Notes: generated by a model from the letters alone, not told the origin. DNA of 64,000 nt from Bacillus sp. FJAT-22090 (GCF_001278755.1 NZ_CP012601.1:2170001-2234000); one strand, 5' to 3'; positions 10,296 to 23,116 are shown, counted from the first letter of the stretch. Program-made: numbers and translations.

Positions 10296-11144
10296 TTATT
10301 TTACAATTAATTTGATTTTATTTTGGGAAGGATCATTTGTTACAAATGATCCATTTTCTTCTACTACGTTCATATCGTTTGTTTTTAAATTTTCTACTGC
10401 TGTATTTAGTGCTTCATTGCTTGGGTAGACTAACGAAAATGCTTCTAGACCGACTACGTTTTCTCCAGCTGGTGGTGCACCTACTCCAGCCCATGTGTTT
10501 AGTCCGATATGGTGATGGTATTTGCCAGTGGACATGAAGAGTGCTCCTGGATAATTAGGTGTAACAACCTCAAATCCTAACAATTTATAAAACTTTTCTG
10601 TTTCAACTAATTCACTAACGTGTAAGTGAATATGCCCCATTACAGTACCTTCCGGTAAACCTTCCCACTTAGTACTCGCTCCAGCAGCTAAAATGCCTTG
10701 TGCATCGATTTGAAGCGTATCCATCGCTACAAATTCACCGTTCCATGTCCACTCAGTATCTGGACGGTCACTATAAATTTCGATGCCGTTTCCATCTGGA
10801 TCATTTAAATACAATGCTTCACTCACTAAATGATCTCCTGCTCCAACTCGCTCATTTATTTCAATGAAATGCTTTAATACTGCACCCAAATCTGCACGAG
10901 AAGGTAATAATAGCGCAAAGTGATACAAACCAGTTGTTTTTTGTGTTTTAGGTAAACTATTTGCTCTTTGTTCAAGAGATAGAAGAGCGGTTTTACCATC
11001 AGCTGTTAATAGTGCTTTATTTTCTTGCTTCTCTAGTATTTTAAAACCAATTATTTCTTGATAATAACTAAGTGAACGCTCTAAATCTGATACTTTTAAT
11101 TCTACTAGTTCTACGAAAGTGTAAGGTTTATTTTGATATTTCAT
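10296..11144 (-). CDS. catE: Catechol-2,3-dioxygenase-like VOC protein (CatE type)
   Basis: About 282 residues forming a two-domain extradiol dioxygenase of the vicinal-oxygen-chelate fold. The N-terminal module includes LKVSDLERSLSYY and the strongly conserved LNDPDGNGIEIYSDRP. The C-terminal module supplies the likely metal ligands: His in GHIHLHVSEL, His in KYHHHIGLN, and Glu in GLEAFSLV. B. subtilis CatE opens catechol and is part of quinone detoxification. The ATG at 11144 follows AGGAG; an earlier ATG lies upstream of that site. It is monocistronic, with a near-consensus promoter and an operator-like palindrome. Substrate assignment rests on family resemblance. Confidence 0.82.
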   Translation of the reverse strand: MKYQNKPYTFVELVELKVSDLERSLSYYQEIIGFKILEKQENKALLTADGKTALLSLEQRANSLPKTQKTTGLYHFALLLPSRADLGAVLKHFIEINERVGAGDHLVSEALYLNDPDGNGIEIYSDRPDTEWTWNGEFVAMDTLQIDAQGILAAGASTKWEGLPEGTVMGHIHLHVSELVETEKFYKLLGFEVVTPNYPGALFMSTGKYHHHIGLNTWAGVGAPPAGENVVGLEAFSLVYPSNEALNTAVENLKTNDMNVVEENGSFVTNDPSQNKIKLIVK

Positions 11145-11165
11145 TTTTATTACTCCTAACATTAG

Positions 11166-11210
11166 TTACTTATAGTAAGTTATTATATTTTAGTTAGTTA
11201 ATAAAGTCAA
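11166..11210 (-). promoter_or_regulatory. catE sigma-A promoter with palindromic operator
   Basis: Minus strand: -35 TTGACT (11210-11205), 17-bp spacer, -10 TATAAT (11187-11182). Just downstream, overlapping the likely start site, is a palindrome TTACT-ATA-AGTAA (11178-11166). Its position suits a repressor. In B. subtilis catDE is repressed by DUF24/MarR-type regulators; whether this palindrome is such a site is inference. Confidence 0.68.
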
Positions 11211-11257
11211 GTAACTTAATCGGTAAATTTTGATATGAAAGATGGATGAAGTGTATG

Positions 11258-11345
11258 TATGCTGTTACTCGCTACTTTCTTATCTTTACTAGCTATATAA
11301 TGTTTAGTATTCGCGACATTGAACTATTTACTCACTAGTTCACAA
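11258..11345. repeat. 21-bp phased TCGC array, locus 1
   Basis: Four core tetranucleotides fall at 11269 (TCGC), 11290 (TAGC), 11311 (TCGC) and 11332 (TCAC), exactly 21 bp apart. Flanks are shared (TTACTCGCTACTTT, TATTCGCGACATT). It lies between the ilvA terminator and the catE promoter and resembles the longer arrays at 23641 and 56074. Confidence 0.65.
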
Positions 11346-11382
11346 GTTTAACCACGATATCTCCATCTGGAAAGATCCCCAA

Positions 11383-11420
11383 ACTAAAAAAAAACCGCTA
11401 GATGATTTAACTAGCGGTTT
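11383..11420 (-). terminator. Terminator of the ilv-leu operon
   Basis: A 10-bp stem AAACCGCTAG / CTAGCGGTTT with a 9-base loop is followed on the minus strand by nine T. It ends transcription after the ilvA remnant. Confidence 0.88.
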
Positions 11421-11428
11421 CAATATTT

Positions 11429-12426
11429 TTATTTTGCCATTGGAACTTGAATGGACATTTGCTGACATTCGGTTAGTTTGCCAATGTCGAAATTTCCTCC
11501 ACTCACGATTACTCCAACGTTCCCAGCGGAGGATGGGATGTGGTGACTCAACACTGCCGCTACTGCTGCGGCTCCTGCACCTTCTATGAGCGTTTTTTCG
11601 CGTTCTAGCATAAAGAGAATTGCAGATGCAATCTCCTGCTCGGTCACTGTGATGATGTCGTCCACAAGGGAATGAATAATGTTCATTGTTAGCTTTCCAG
11701 GGACTTTCACGTTTATGCCCTCAGCAATCGTTTTGCCTTGGTATGGTAGTAAAGCTGCGTTCTTTCCTTTATAAGCAACTGCAATTGCAGCTGAATTGAT
11801 GGACTGAACACCAATGACACGGATATCTGGGCGAGACGATTTTACTGCAAGCAATGTGCCTGCAAGTAATCCCCCTCCCCCAGCAGGTACGACAATTGTG
11901 TCAAGTTCCGGTCGTTGTTGCAGCATTTCCATCGCTACCGTTGCTTGGCCTTCTATTACGGCTAAATCGTCAAATGGATGTATGAATGTTGCTCCAGTTC
12001 GAAGCTGTTCTTCTCTAGCTGCAACATATGCTTCATCAAAATTTTGACCCACTAGCTTGACCGTTGCCCCATACCCTTTAGTGGCATCCACTTTTGCTAC
12101 TGGAGTTCCAATTGGCATGAAAATCGTTACTGGAACATTTCGCGCTTTTCCAGCGTAAGCGACGCCTTGCGCATGATTTCCTGCTGAAGCTGCGATTAAT
12201 CCTTTTGCACATTCGGCTTCCGTAAGTTGTGAAACTTTATTCATTGCTCCTCGAATTTTGAATGAACCCGTTTTTTGCAAGTTTTCCATTTTTAGAAATA
12301 CTTTTCTTCCACTGATTCCATTCAAAGTAGTCGACTTTTTACACGGTGTCCGATGAACAAACTCTGCTACTTTTTCAGTTGCTCGATATAAACCTACAGT
12401 GTCGTATGAATTCCCAACAAAACCAT
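11429..12426 (-). pseudogene. ilvA: Threonine dehydratase with a 5' frameshift
   Basis: PLP-dependent threonine ammonia-lyase, short form without a regulatory domain. The PLP lysine is in GSFKIRG, the phosphate-binding loop is GGGGLLAG, and ASAGNHAQG is typical. The longest open frame from an ATG begins at 12325, but family homology (RTPCKKSTTLNG, YRATEKVAEFVH) continues upstream to about 12390 with no start codon in that frame. The only ribosome-binding site (GGAG) precedes an ATG at 12426 whose frame reads MVLLGIHTTL and stops at 12394. A one-base loss near 12390 would reconcile both. It is the last gene of the operon, where S. aureus and Listeria also carry ilvA. A sequencing error is possible. 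Confidence 0.7.
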
Positions 12427-12473
12427 CTCCTAGTTTACTAATTTTAATAAAACAAGATTACGCATTATCAGTC

Positions 12474-13058
12474 TTAAACCGCCTGATGCTTTTTTAATTC
12501 GTAAGCTTTAATATAATCTTCGTATTGGAAGGTCAATGAAATTTCGTCCCAACCATTTAGAAGCATTTTCTTTTGATATGGATCGATATCGAATGAATAA
12601 ACTACACCGTCAGCACCAGTAACTGTTTGTGCTTCTAAGTTTACTTCTACGTTATATTCTTCATTACTTAAAAGTGCTTCTACCTCTTCTACGGACAATT
12701 TAATCGGAAGAAGCCCATTTTTCATACAGTTATTGTAGAAAATATCCGCGAAACTTGGGGCAATAACTACACGGAAGCCATAATCTAAAATGGACCAGGG
12801 TGCATGCTCACGTGAAGATCCACATCCAAAGTTCTCATGTGCTACTAATATAGTAGATTCTTTATAACGCTCGTCATTTAAAACGAAATTTTGGATTGGA
12901 TTTCCTTGTGCGTCAAAGCGCCAGTGGTAAAATAAGTATTTGCCGAATCCTGTACGTTCAATTCTTTTTAGAAATTCTTTAGATATAATTTGATCTGTAT
13001 CTACATTTTTTTGATTTAAAGGTGTAATAACACTTTTGATTTCATTAATAGGCTCCAC
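12474..13058 (-). CDS. leuD: 3-isopropylmalate dehydratase small subunit
   Basis: Swivel-domain subunit (194 residues) of the LeuCD isomerase, which converts 2-isopropylmalate to 3-isopropylmalate in leucine synthesis. The signature GCGSSREHAPW is present near residue 77. The start is GTG, with GGAGG seven bases upstream, and it lies 12 bases after leuC. It is the last intact gene of the ilv-leu operon. Confidence 0.96.
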   Translation of the reverse strand: MEPINEIKSVITPLNQKNVDTDQIISKEFLKRIERTGFGKYLFYHWRFDAQGNPIQNFVLNDERYKESTILVAHENFGCGSSREHAPWSILDYGFRVVIAPSFADIFYNNCMKNGLLPIKLSVEEVEALLSNEEYNVEVNLEAQTVTGADGVVYSFDIDPYQKKMLLNGWDEISLTFQYEDYIKAYELKKHQAV

Positions 13059-13070
13059 GGTTTTTCCTCC

Positions 13071-14480
13071 TTACGCATTCACTAGTTGAAATTTGCGAAT
13101 ATCTACAATATGACCTTCGATAGCTGCAGCTGCTGCCATTGCCGGACTCATTAGATGAGTTCTCGACCCAGCACCTTGGCGCCCTTCAAAGTTTCGGTTA
13201 GAAGTAGATGCACAATGTTCACCAGCTGGTACAACATCGTCATTCATCGCTAGACACATACTGCAACCAGATTCGCGCCATTCAAATCCTGCATCAAGGA
13301 ATATTTTGTCGATGCCTTCTTGTTCTGCTTGTTTTTTCACTGTTTTTGATCCTGGAACGACGATTGCCTTCACATTCGGATGTACTTGACGGCCTTCAAT
13401 CACACTGGCTGCTGCACGTAAATCGCTTAGGCGAGCATTTGTACAAGAACCGATAAATACATTGCTAATTTGAATTTCCTCTAAAGGCATTCCCTCTTGG
13501 AGACCCATATAAGCAAGTGCTTTTTCATGCGCTTGTTGATCGCTTGTTTCCGAAAAATCTTTTGTAAATGGAATGTGCTTAGAAACACCTGAGCCCATCG
13601 AAGGATTAGTTCCCCATGTTACAAAAGGTTCGATTTCATCTGCAGAGATTTCTACTGTTTTATCGTAAGTTGCCCCTTCGTCTGTAGCTAGAGCTATCCA
13701 ACGAGCTGCTTCTTGTTCAAATGCTTCACCTGTCGGAACATGCTCACGTCCTCTAAGGAATTCAACCGTTGTTTCATCTGGGCTAATCAAACCTGCGCGT
13801 GCTCCTGCTTCAATTGACATATTACAAATGGTCATTCGCTCTTCCATCGACAATTTACGAATTGCCTCACCTGTATATTCCACGATATATCCAGTACCCA
13901 TATCGATACCGAATTTTGAAATAATCGCTAGAATTATATCTTTAGCAGCTACGCCAAACCCAAGTTCACCTGTTACTTTGATTTCCATCGTTTTCGGCTT
14001 CGCTTGCCATAGTGTTTGCGTAGATAGCACATGTTCTACTTCACTTGTACCAATACCAAAGGCAATGGCACCAAAAGCACCATGAGTTGATGTATGACTA
14101 TCCCCACATACAATTGTTTTACCTGGTTGTGTTAGACCAAGCTCTGGACCAATAATATGGACAATCCCTTGATCGGGATGATCCATATTGGCAAGAGGAA
14201 CACCAAATTCTTCACAGTTTTGTTGAAGCGTGCTAATTTGTTTACGTGCAATTACATCCTTAATCTGCTCTCTGTTTCGTGTTGGAACGTTATGATCCAT
14301 TGTTGCGAAGCAAAGATCCGGACGACGAACCTTACGATTATTTAGTCGTAGCCCTTCAAAAGCCTGAGGAGATGTCACTTCATGGAGCAAGTGTAAATCG
14401 ATATAGAGAAGGTCTGGTTTACCCTCTTCCTCGTATACAATGTGTTCATCCCAAATTTTCTCAATAATCGTTTTTGCCAT
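13071..14480 (-). CDS. leuC: 3-isopropylmalate dehydratase large subunit
   Basis: Aconitase-type [4Fe-4S] subunit of 469 residues, the usual length. The cluster cysteines are visible in [14 protein letters not shown] and [13 protein letters not shown]. The early motif [19 protein letters not shown] is also intact. GGAGAGGG precedes the ATG. It pairs with LeuD, encoded immediately downstream, and follows leuB by 19 bases. Confidence 0.97.
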   Translation of the reverse strand: MAKTIIEKIWDEHIVYEEEGKPDLLYIDLHLLHEVTSPQAFEGLRLNNRKVRRPDLCFATMDHNVPTRNREQIKDVIARKQISTLQQNCEEFGVPLANMDHPDQGIVHIIGPELGLTQPGKTIVCGDSHTSTHGAFGAIAFGIGTSEVEHVLSTQTLWQAKPKTMEIKVTGELGFGVAAKDIILAIISKFGIDMGTGYIVEYTGEAIRKLSMEERMTICNMSIEAGARAGLISPDETTVEFLRGREHVPTGEAFEQEAARWIALATDEGATYDKTVEISADEIEPFVTWGTNPSMGSGVSKHIPFTKDFSETSDQQAHEKALAYMGLQEGMPLEEIQISNVFIGSCTNARLSDLRAAASVIEGRQVHPNVKAIVVPGSKTVKKQAEQEGIDKIFLDAGFEWRESGCSMCLAMNDDVVPAGEHCASTSNRNFEGRQGAGSRTHLMSPAMAAAAAIEGHIVDIRKFQLVNA

Positions 14481-14499
14481 TTAGTCCCTCTCCTTTTGG

Positions 14500-15600
14500 T
14501 TAGACATAAGAAAACATTATGCTTTCAGATACAAATTCTGAGTCTAACTCTTCTAATACTTTTGCTGTCCATTCTGTTGTAGAAAGCGCTCGTTTTCCTT
14601 CTACTTGTAAATCACCTGTAAGATTTCCATCATTTAATACATTAAACACTGCTTCTTCCACTGCTGCTGCTTCTGTTTCAAGTTGGAATGCTTCACGAAG
14701 CATCATTGCCACAGAAAGAATCGTTGCCGCCGGATTCGCTTTGTTTTGCCCTGCAATATCAGGAGCTGATCCGTGTACTGGTTCATATAAACCGAAGCCA
14801 TCCTCACGTGTACTTGCTGACGGAAGCATTCCTAGTGAACCAGTAATTACAGATGCTTCATCACTTAAAATATCACCAAACATATTTTCCGTTACGATAA
14901 CATCAAAAGCTCCTGGCTTTGTTATTAATTTCATCGCTGTTGAATCAACAAGCATATGCTCCACTTCTACATCTGGATATCCTTGTTTTTTCTCTTCTAC
15001 GATTTCACGCCATAATTTACTAGAATCAAGGACATTCGCTTTATCAACAGAAGCTAGTTTACCTTTGCGACTTCTAGCAATTTGGAAAGCTGTATCGACG
15101 ATACGTTCAATTTCCTTTCTTGTATAAACAAGCGTATCAAGCGCATAATCGTTTGTTTTCTTACGTGGTTCAGCGAAATACAGACCGCCTGTTAATTCAC
15201 GAACGATTACTAAGTCCACATCCTTTGCAACTTCCTTCTTAAGTGGCGATGCATCAAGTAATGCTGGAATAGCTTTAACAGGACGAATATTTGCATATAA
15301 ACCGAAATGTTTACGGATTGCTAATAATCCTTTTTCAGGGCGTAAATGAGATGGATTCTGATCCCATTTCGGCCCACCTACTGCGCCTAAAAGGATGGCA
15401 TCACTTTGACTACATGCATCAATTGTTTCTTGTGGAAGAGGATTTTCCTTCGCATCAATCGCCGCACCACCAATCAGCGCATATTGCAGATTAAACGTAT
15501 GATTGAAGCGATGAGCAACTGCTTGAAGCACCTTTACGGCTGCTTGTGTTACTTCTGGACCAATTCCATCTCCCGGTAATACCGTTATCGTTTTTTCCAT
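14500..15600 (-). CDS. leuB: 3-isopropylmalate dehydrogenase
   Basis: NAD-dependent oxidative decarboxylase of the leucine pathway, 366 residues (B. subtilis 365). The N-terminus TITVLPGDGIGPEV and the metal/substrate segment FGDILSDEASVITGSLG are intact. I start it at the ATG at 15600, preceded by GGGAG with an 8-base spacer. An ATG five codons earlier falls inside the leuA-leuB junction and has no ribosome-binding site. Confidence 0.96.
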   Translation of the reverse strand: MEKTITVLPGDGIGPEVTQAAVKVLQAVAHRFNHTFNLQYALIGGAAIDAKENPLPQETIDACSQSDAILLGAVGGPKWDQNPSHLRPEKGLLAIRKHFGLYANIRPVKAIPALLDASPLKKEVAKDVDLVIVRELTGGLYFAEPRKKTNDYALDTLVYTRKEIERIVDTAFQIARSRKGKLASVDKANVLDSSKLWREIVEEKKQGYPDVEVEHMLVDSTAMKLITKPGAFDVIVTENMFGDILSDEASVITGSLGMLPSASTREDGFGLYEPVHGSAPDIAGQNKANPAATILSVAMMLREAFQLETEAAAVEEAVFNVLNDGNLTGDLQVEGKRALSTTEWTAKVLEELDSEFVSESIMFSYV

Positions 15601-15618
15601 CCCATTCACTCCCATTTT

Positions 15619-18211
<2,593 letters not shown>

Positions 18212-18282
18212 TTATATTATTTAAAAGTTTATAAACTGTATAACTAAGTATCAGACAAGCTTTGTTCACCAGTATTGCATTT

Positions 18283-18795
18283 TTAAAGTATGGATAATTG
18301 TGGTGTGTTTGTTTTTTGGGTTTCACGAACAAACGCTGTAACACCTGTTCTTGTAAGCTCTTTAATACCATATGGTTTGAGCAGATCAATGAAAGCATCA
18401 ATCTTTTCTGGGTTACCGGTTACTTGAAAGGTAACAACGTTTTTCCCCGTGTCGATTGTATAAGCTCGGAATGGTTCAATAATACTGTTTATCTCTGCTC
18501 TTACAGCAGGTGGCGCTACGACTTTCACGAGTGCCAACTCTCTCACAACAATTGATTTTTCTGTAATATCATTAACTTTCAACACGTCTACTTGTTTTTG
18601 AAGCTGTTTTAAAAGCTGTTCTAGTTTTTGTTCATCTTGTACGTTTACGACAAACGTCATTTTAGAGATTTGCGGTTGTTCCGTATGCCCCACTGTAATA
18701 CTTTCAATATTGAATTGACGCTTCATGAGTAGGCCAGTAACACGGTTTAAAACACCGCTTTGATTGATCACTGTTACTGTAATAATTCGTTTCAT
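18283..18795 (-). CDS. ilvN: Acetolactate synthase small (regulatory) subunit
   Basis: 170 residues with an N-terminal ACT domain ([19 protein letters not shown]), which binds valine for feedback, and the ALS small-subunit C-terminal domain. The ATG overlaps the ilvB stop as ATGA, and GGAG lies about ten bases before it, a typical coupled arrangement for the heteromeric enzyme. Confidence 0.96.
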   Translation of the reverse strand: MKRIITVTVINQSGVLNRVTGLLMKRQFNIESITVGHTEQPQISKMTFVVNVQDEQKLEQLLKQLQKQVDVLKVNDITEKSIVVRELALVKVVAPPAVRAEINSIIEPFRAYTIDTGKNVVTFQVTGNPEKIDAFIDLLKPYGIKELTRTGVTAFVRETQKTNTPQLSIL

Positions 18796-20546
18796 TCTGG
18801 CTTCACTCCAATCATTTCATGTAGCCCTTTACCTGGAGCAACCATTGGATAGACACTTTCTTTTTGAACAACTCGACAATCAATTAGGACTGGCTCATCT
18901 GATGCAAGTGCTTCTTTTAATTGAACCTTTGCATCTTCATATGTTTCGATTTTGTAGCCTTTAATATCATAAGCAGCTGCTAATTTTACGAAATCAGGCT
19001 GAACTGGGATGAGAGATTGCGAGAAACGCTCTCCATGGAATGTCTCTTGCCATTGGCGTACCATTCCGAGTGCTTGATTGTTTAAGATAATAACTTTTAC
19101 TGGGATTCTCATCTCTTGTAGTAGAGACAGTTCCTGAAGTGTCATTTGGAAACCTGCATCTCCAACGATGGAAATTACTTTTGCTTCTGGTTTAGCAAGC
19201 TGTGCACCAATTGCTGCTGGGAAACCAAATCCCATTGTTCCAAGTCCACCAGATGTTACCCAGTTATGCGGATGATTGAATTTATAATACTGTGCAGTCC
19301 ACATTTGATGCTGTCCTACATCAGTAGTTACAACTGCATCTCCATTTGTATACTCATGTACAAGCTCTAACACTTGCTGTGGTAAGAGCCCTCTTTCCTC
19401 ACTCGCTTGATAATGAAATGGATATTCTGTTAGTGAAACACGTAAACTCTCTAACCACGTAGCAGTATTTCCATTTGACACATCTTGTGCAAGCAGTGCC
19501 TCCAAAGCTTCCTTTGCATCCGCAACAATTGGGATTTCTGTAGGAACGTTTTTCCCAATCTCCGCTGGATCTATATCGATATGAACCACTTTTGCATTCG
19601 GTGCAAAGTAGTTTAAGTTTCCTGTTAGACGGTCATCAAATCTTGCGCCTACATTAATCAGTAAGTCACAAGTTTGAATTGCCATATTGGCTGTGTAAGT
19701 CCCGTGCATCCCTGCCATTCCTAAAAACAACTCATGATCGCCTTCTATACTTCCAAGTCCTAGGAGTGTATTGGTTACAGGGATTTGATACTTCTCGGCA
19801 AACGCTGCTAGTTGATCTGATGCTTTGGCGAATAATACACCTGCACCTGCAAGTATCAATGGTTGTTTTGCAGTAGAAATAGCTTGGGCTGCCTTCTGTA
19901 TTTGTAAAAAGTTAGGCGTTGTCGTCGGTTGATATCCTGGAAGATTTACTTCTAGGTTTACATCCTCTGATGAAACAAACATGCCTGTTGCCATATTTTT
20001 TGGGATATCTACGACGACTGGTCCTGGACGACCTGTGGAAGCAATATGAAAAGCTTCGTTAACAATTCTTGGTAAATCTGCTACATCTTTCACTTGGTAA
20101 TTATGCTTTGTAATTGGTTGTGTAATCCCAATGATGTCCGCTTCTTGAAAAGCATCTGTTCCAATAACAGTTGTAGCAACTTGACCTGTGAAAACAACGA
20201 GTGGAATGGAGTCCATCATAGCATCAGCAATACCTGTCACTAAGTTCGTTGCACCTGGTCCAGAAGTAGCAATAACTACCCCTACTTTCCCTGATACTCT
20301 TGCATATCCTTCAGCTGCATGGATTGCACCTTGCTCGTGACGAGCTAGAATATGTTTGATAGGATTTCTGTATAATGCATCATAAATCGGTAAAACTGCA
20401 CCACCTGGATAACCAAATACTACTTCAACTTGATGTTTTTTTAGTGTTTCGATTAAAACATCCGCTCCATCTAATTGCTTCGGAGCAGCAGGCATTTGAG
20501 CTTCTTCATAGGTTTGTTCTGCTTCTTCTACACTCAACTTCATCAT
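18792..20546 (-). CDS. ilvB: Acetolactate synthase large (catalytic) subunit
   Basis: ThDP-dependent synthase of about 584 residues. The cofactor-activating glutamate region [15 protein letters not shown] is near residue 45. The C-terminal ThDP/Mg motif starts with [12 protein letters not shown] and ends with [17 protein letters not shown] is followed by ATGATG; I use the first ATG (20546), and a TTG upstream would place the ribosome-binding site inside the gene. Its mRNA leader contains a T-box with terminator and a dispersed repeat, so the bulk of the operon is under leucyl-tRNA-type attenuation independently of ilvD. Confidence 0.96.
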   Translation of the reverse strand: MMKLSVEEAEQTYEEAQMPAAPKQLDGADVLIETLKKHQVEVVFGYPGGAVLPIYDALYRNPIKHILARHEQGAIHAAEGYARVSGKVGVVIATSGPGATNLVTGIADAMMDSIPLVVFTGQVATTVIGTDAFQEADIIGITQPITKHNYQVKDVADLPRIVNEAFHIASTGRPGPVVVDIPKNMATGMFVSSEDVNLEVNLPGYQPTTTPNFLQIQKAAQAISTAKQPLILAGAGVLFAKASDQLAAFAEKYQIPVTNTLLGLGSIEGDHELFLGMAGMHGTYTANMAIQTCDLLINVGARFDDRLTGNLNYFAPNAKVVHIDIDPAEIGKNVPTEIPIVADAKEALEALLAQDVSNGNTATWLESLRVSLTEYPFHYQASEERGLLPQQVLELVHEYTNGDAVVTTDVGQHQMWTAQYYKFNHPHNWVTSGGLGTMGFGFPAAIGAQLAKPEAKVISIVGDAGFQMTLQELSLLQEMRIPVKVIILNNQALGMVRQWQETFHGERFSQSLIPVQPDFVKLAAAYDIKGYKIETYEDAKVQLKEALASDEPVLIDCRVVQKESVYPMVAPGKGLHEMIGVKPE

Positions 20547-20581
20547 AATTTCCTCCTTTTTCAAATCGTCCAGTCCAAATC

Positions 20582-20762
20582 GAAAAGCGTAAGCGCCTGT
20601 TTAATGGAGTACAGTCTAAGTTCGCGACATCGTGTCGCAACGACTGCATGACCTACATCCTGTATGCCTCCGACAGGCAAATGGGGAATAGCGAGGAGGC
20701 AGCTCCTCAGCCACCGCAGCTATTTCACATTTGACCCCGAGGAGCAAGGTGCTGAAGTCTAG
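20582..20762 (+). repeat. Dispersed structured intergenic repeat, copy A
   Basis: The element begins AAAAGCGTAAGCGCCTG and ends GGAGCAAGGTGCTGAAGTCT. Its second half aligns closely with the reverse complement of 48297-48412 (for example CAAATGGG, CGAGGA, AGCCACC, CATTTGA, GAGGAGC, AAGTCT in the same order). CAAATG and CATTTG can pair internally. It sits inside the transcribed ilvB leader, after the T-box terminator. Confidence 0.75.
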
Positions 20763-20780
20763 ACAACACCTTTTTGTTAT

Positions 20781-21085
20781 AAAAAAAGAAAAGAATTTCT
20801 CCCACACAAAAAAACTATAGTTCTTTTGTATAGGGATGAAATTCTTTTCATGGTACCACCCTAGTTCGCAGCGCAACCGCTACCTCGCAGACAACCGACA
20901 AATCGCCGACCATCCATTTTTAACGAGAGTAGCTAATTTACTACACCCGGAAGTATCTAATTGGTTTCCCGTTCAACACTTCACTCCGAGGGGATGTCGC
21001 TAAAGGTTGTATTGCCGGGTCCCAGCACCACCGGCTCTCTGTGAATACAAGATTCCTTTAACTTTTACCTCATCATAGATTTAAT
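20781..21085 (-). promoter_or_regulatory. T-box riboswitch with terminator ahead of ilvB
   Basis: The minus strand carries the T-box core AGGGTGGTACCATG at 20863-20850. It overlaps a 12-bp terminator stem GAAAAGAATTTC / GAAATTCTTTTC (20849-20788) followed by seven T. Upstream (to about 21075) is a stem-I-like fold with AGAGAGCCGGTGG and GTGCTGGGACCCGG. A CTC at 20990-20988, before GGAGTG, is a plausible leucine specifier codon, as in the B. subtilis ilv-leu leader. Uncharged tRNA would favour the antiterminator. The specifier call is less certain than the T-box itself. Confidence 0.93.
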
Positions 21086-21095
21086 CAATATTCGT

Positions 21096-22763
21096 TTAGA
21101 TTTTCATTACTCCACCTGTACTCGCAGATGTTACGAGTTTCGAATATCTTGCTAAATAACCTTTTTTAATTTTTGGTTCAAATGGTTGTAAGTTTAATCT
21201 TCTTGTAGCTAATTCTTCTTCATTAACCTTTAACTCTATTGTTCTATTTGTTAGATCAATAGCGATAATGTCATCATTTTCAACTAATGCAATTGGTCCG
21301 CCTTCTGCTGCTTCTGGAGAAATATGTCCAATGGAAATTCCTCTTGATGCACCAGAAAAACGTCCGTCCGTAATGAGTGCCACTTTAGTTCCTAATCCAC
21401 GACCTTGAATCGCCGATGTCGGAGCAAGCATTTCAGGCATCCCAGGTCCACCTTTCGGACCTTCGTAGCGGATAACGACTACATGGCCTTCTTGAACAAT
21501 CCCGTTGTCAATCGCTTCTTGTGCCGCTTCTTGTGAATCAAACACAATTGCTTTTCCAGTAAATTCTTTAATGGAAGGATCAACTGCTCCTACTTTAATC
21601 ACTCCACCATCTGGAGCAATATTTCCAAATAATACGGACAAGCCGCCTACTGGACTATATGGATTTTCTTTTCGGCGTATGACTTGATCATTTTTAATTT
21701 CTGCATCCTTCACGTTCTCATAGAGAGATTGACCAGTTATCGTCATTCGATCTGGATGAACAGCTCCAGGAATCTCGCAAAGTTCTTTTATAATTGCACT
21801 AACTCCTCCAGCAAGATGTACATCATGCATAGAGTAATCAGAGGCAGGCATAATTTTCGATAAATAAGGAATTCGTTTTGCTACTTCATTTATTTCTTTC
21901 ACGTCATATTCGATTTCTGCTTCATGTGCGATAGCCAATGTGTGGAGAACTGTATTTGTTGAACCACCCATTGCCATATCTAGTGCAAACGCATCATCGA
22001 TTGTTTCTTTTGTAATCAAATCTCTTGGCTTTACATCTTCTTTAATCATTCGTACAAGATGTTTTGCCGCTTCCTTAATAAGTCGGTGACGTTCCTCGGA
22101 AGTTGCAATAATTGTACCGTTACCTGGAGGAGTCATACCTAACATTTCCATTAAAGAGTTCATAGAGTTAGCTGTGAACATTCCCGAACAAGAACCACAT
22201 GTAGGACATGCATTTTGTTCAATATCGAGAAGTTGTTCTGCAGTCATCGCACCGGATTTATAAGAACCAACTCCTTCAAAAACGGATGTTAATGAAAGTT
22301 GTTTCCCGTCAGCTGATGTTCCAGCCTCCATTGGTCCACCTGAAACAAAAACAGATGGGACATTTGTTCTGACTGCTGCCATTAACATTCCTGGTGTGAT
22401 CTTGTCACAGTTTGGAATGTAAAACACTCCATCAAACCAATGCGCGTTAATAACTGTTTCGGCAGAATCCGCGATAAGCTCTCGACTCGGAAGTGAATAT
22501 CTCATCCCGATGTGACCCATTGCAATCCCATCATCAACACCAATCGTGTTAAATTCAAATGGAATTCCACCTGCCTCGCGAATTGCTTCTTTAACGACCT
22601 CTGCAAATTTATTTAAATGCATATGGCCTGGAATAATATCAATATAGGAGTTACAAACACCGATAAACGGTTTATCTAAATCTCTCGTTTTTACCCCAGT
22701 AGCATAAAGCAAACTACGATGCGGGGCACGATCAACGCCTTTTTTTATCATGTCACTTCTCAA
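21096..22763 (-). CDS. ilvD: Dihydroxy-acid dehydratase
   Basis: Fe-S dehydratase of 555 residues acting after IlvC in valine and isoleucine synthesis. Cluster cysteines lie in [22 protein letters not shown] and [11 protein letters not shown]. The start is a TTG with GGAGT eight bases upstream; B. subtilis IlvD has the matching LRSNMI after its start. It is the first gene of the operon, separated from ilvB by about 550 bases holding the T-box and repeat A. A good sigma-A promoter and a possible CodY box lie upstream, so its control differs from ilvBNC-leuABCD. Confidence 0.95.
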   Translation of the reverse strand: MRSDMIKKGVDRAPHRSLLYATGVKTRDLDKPFIGVCNSYIDIIPGHMHLNKFAEVVKEAIREAGGIPFEFNTIGVDDGIAMGHIGMRYSLPSRELIADSAETVINAHWFDGVFYIPNCDKITPGMLMAAVRTNVPSVFVSGGPMEAGTSADGKQLSLTSVFEGVGSYKSGAMTAEQLLDIEQNACPTCGSCSGMFTANSMNSLMEMLGMTPPGNGTIIATSEERHRLIKEAAKHLVRMIKEDVKPRDLITKETIDDAFALDMAMGGSTNTVLHTLAIAHEAEIEYDVKEINEVAKRIPYLSKIMPASDYSMHDVHLAGGVSAIIKELCEIPGAVHPDRMTITGQSLYENVKDAEIKNDQVIRRKENPYSPVGGLSVLFGNIAPDGGVIKVGAVDPSIKEFTGKAIVFDSQEAAQEAIDNGIVQEGHVVVIRYEGPKGGPGMPEMLAPTSAIQGRGLGTKVALITDGRFSGASRGISIGHISPEAAEGGPIALVENDDIIAIDLTNRTIELKVNEEELATRRLNLQPFEPKIKKGYLARYSKLVTSASTGGVMKI

Positions 22764-22832
22764 TATAATCGACTCCTATATCACTGCTAATCTAGCAACT
22801 AGCATTGAAGCTTTTGCTTTTATTTGATTGTG

Positions 22833-22893
22833 AATTTTCTCACAATATTTAATATATTGTTGATATCATAACTCCTTTAAAATGGCGCGTCAA
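22833..22893 (-). promoter_or_regulatory. ilvD promoter with candidate CodY box
   Basis: Minus strand: -35 TTGACG (22893-22888), exact 17-bp spacer, -10 TATGAT (22870-22865). Downstream of the expected start, plus-strand AATTTTCTCACAATA (22833-22847) matches the CodY consensus AATTTTCWGAAAATT at 12 of 15 positions. A roadblock position suits GTP/BCAA-dependent repression. The promoter is strong; the CodY site is tentative. Confidence 0.65.
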
Positions 22894-23081
22894 CACCCTT
22901 TTTAAAAATTGTCAGTTATTTTTGAATATTCATTAATTATGAAATCGCTTACATCTGCGATATATCGCATTTTATATTCAGAAAAAAATATTTGTGAACA
23001 ATTTGTTAAAATGACGTGAACGTGGAAGTTCTATGCTGAAGTGATCACAAGTAGAACCGAGTACGAAAAGTTAAAGCAAAA

Positions 23082-23116
23082 TAAAAAAGACCCTCTCTCA
23101 ATATTGAGAAAGAGTC
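23082..23116 (-). terminator. Terminator of the small membrane protein gene
   Basis: GACTCTTTCTCAAT / ATTGAGAGAGGGTC stem with two mismatches and no free loop beyond the turn, followed by TTTTTT on the minus strand. Confidence 0.75.

Noticed and set aside
14519-15127. Long plus-strand frame (202 codons) opposite leuB
   Set aside because: Antisense shadow of leuB, which is full length with all motifs.
20616-20876. Minus-strand frame of 86 codons over the ilvB leader
   Set aside because: It covers the T-box, its terminator and the dispersed repeat; composition is not protein-like.
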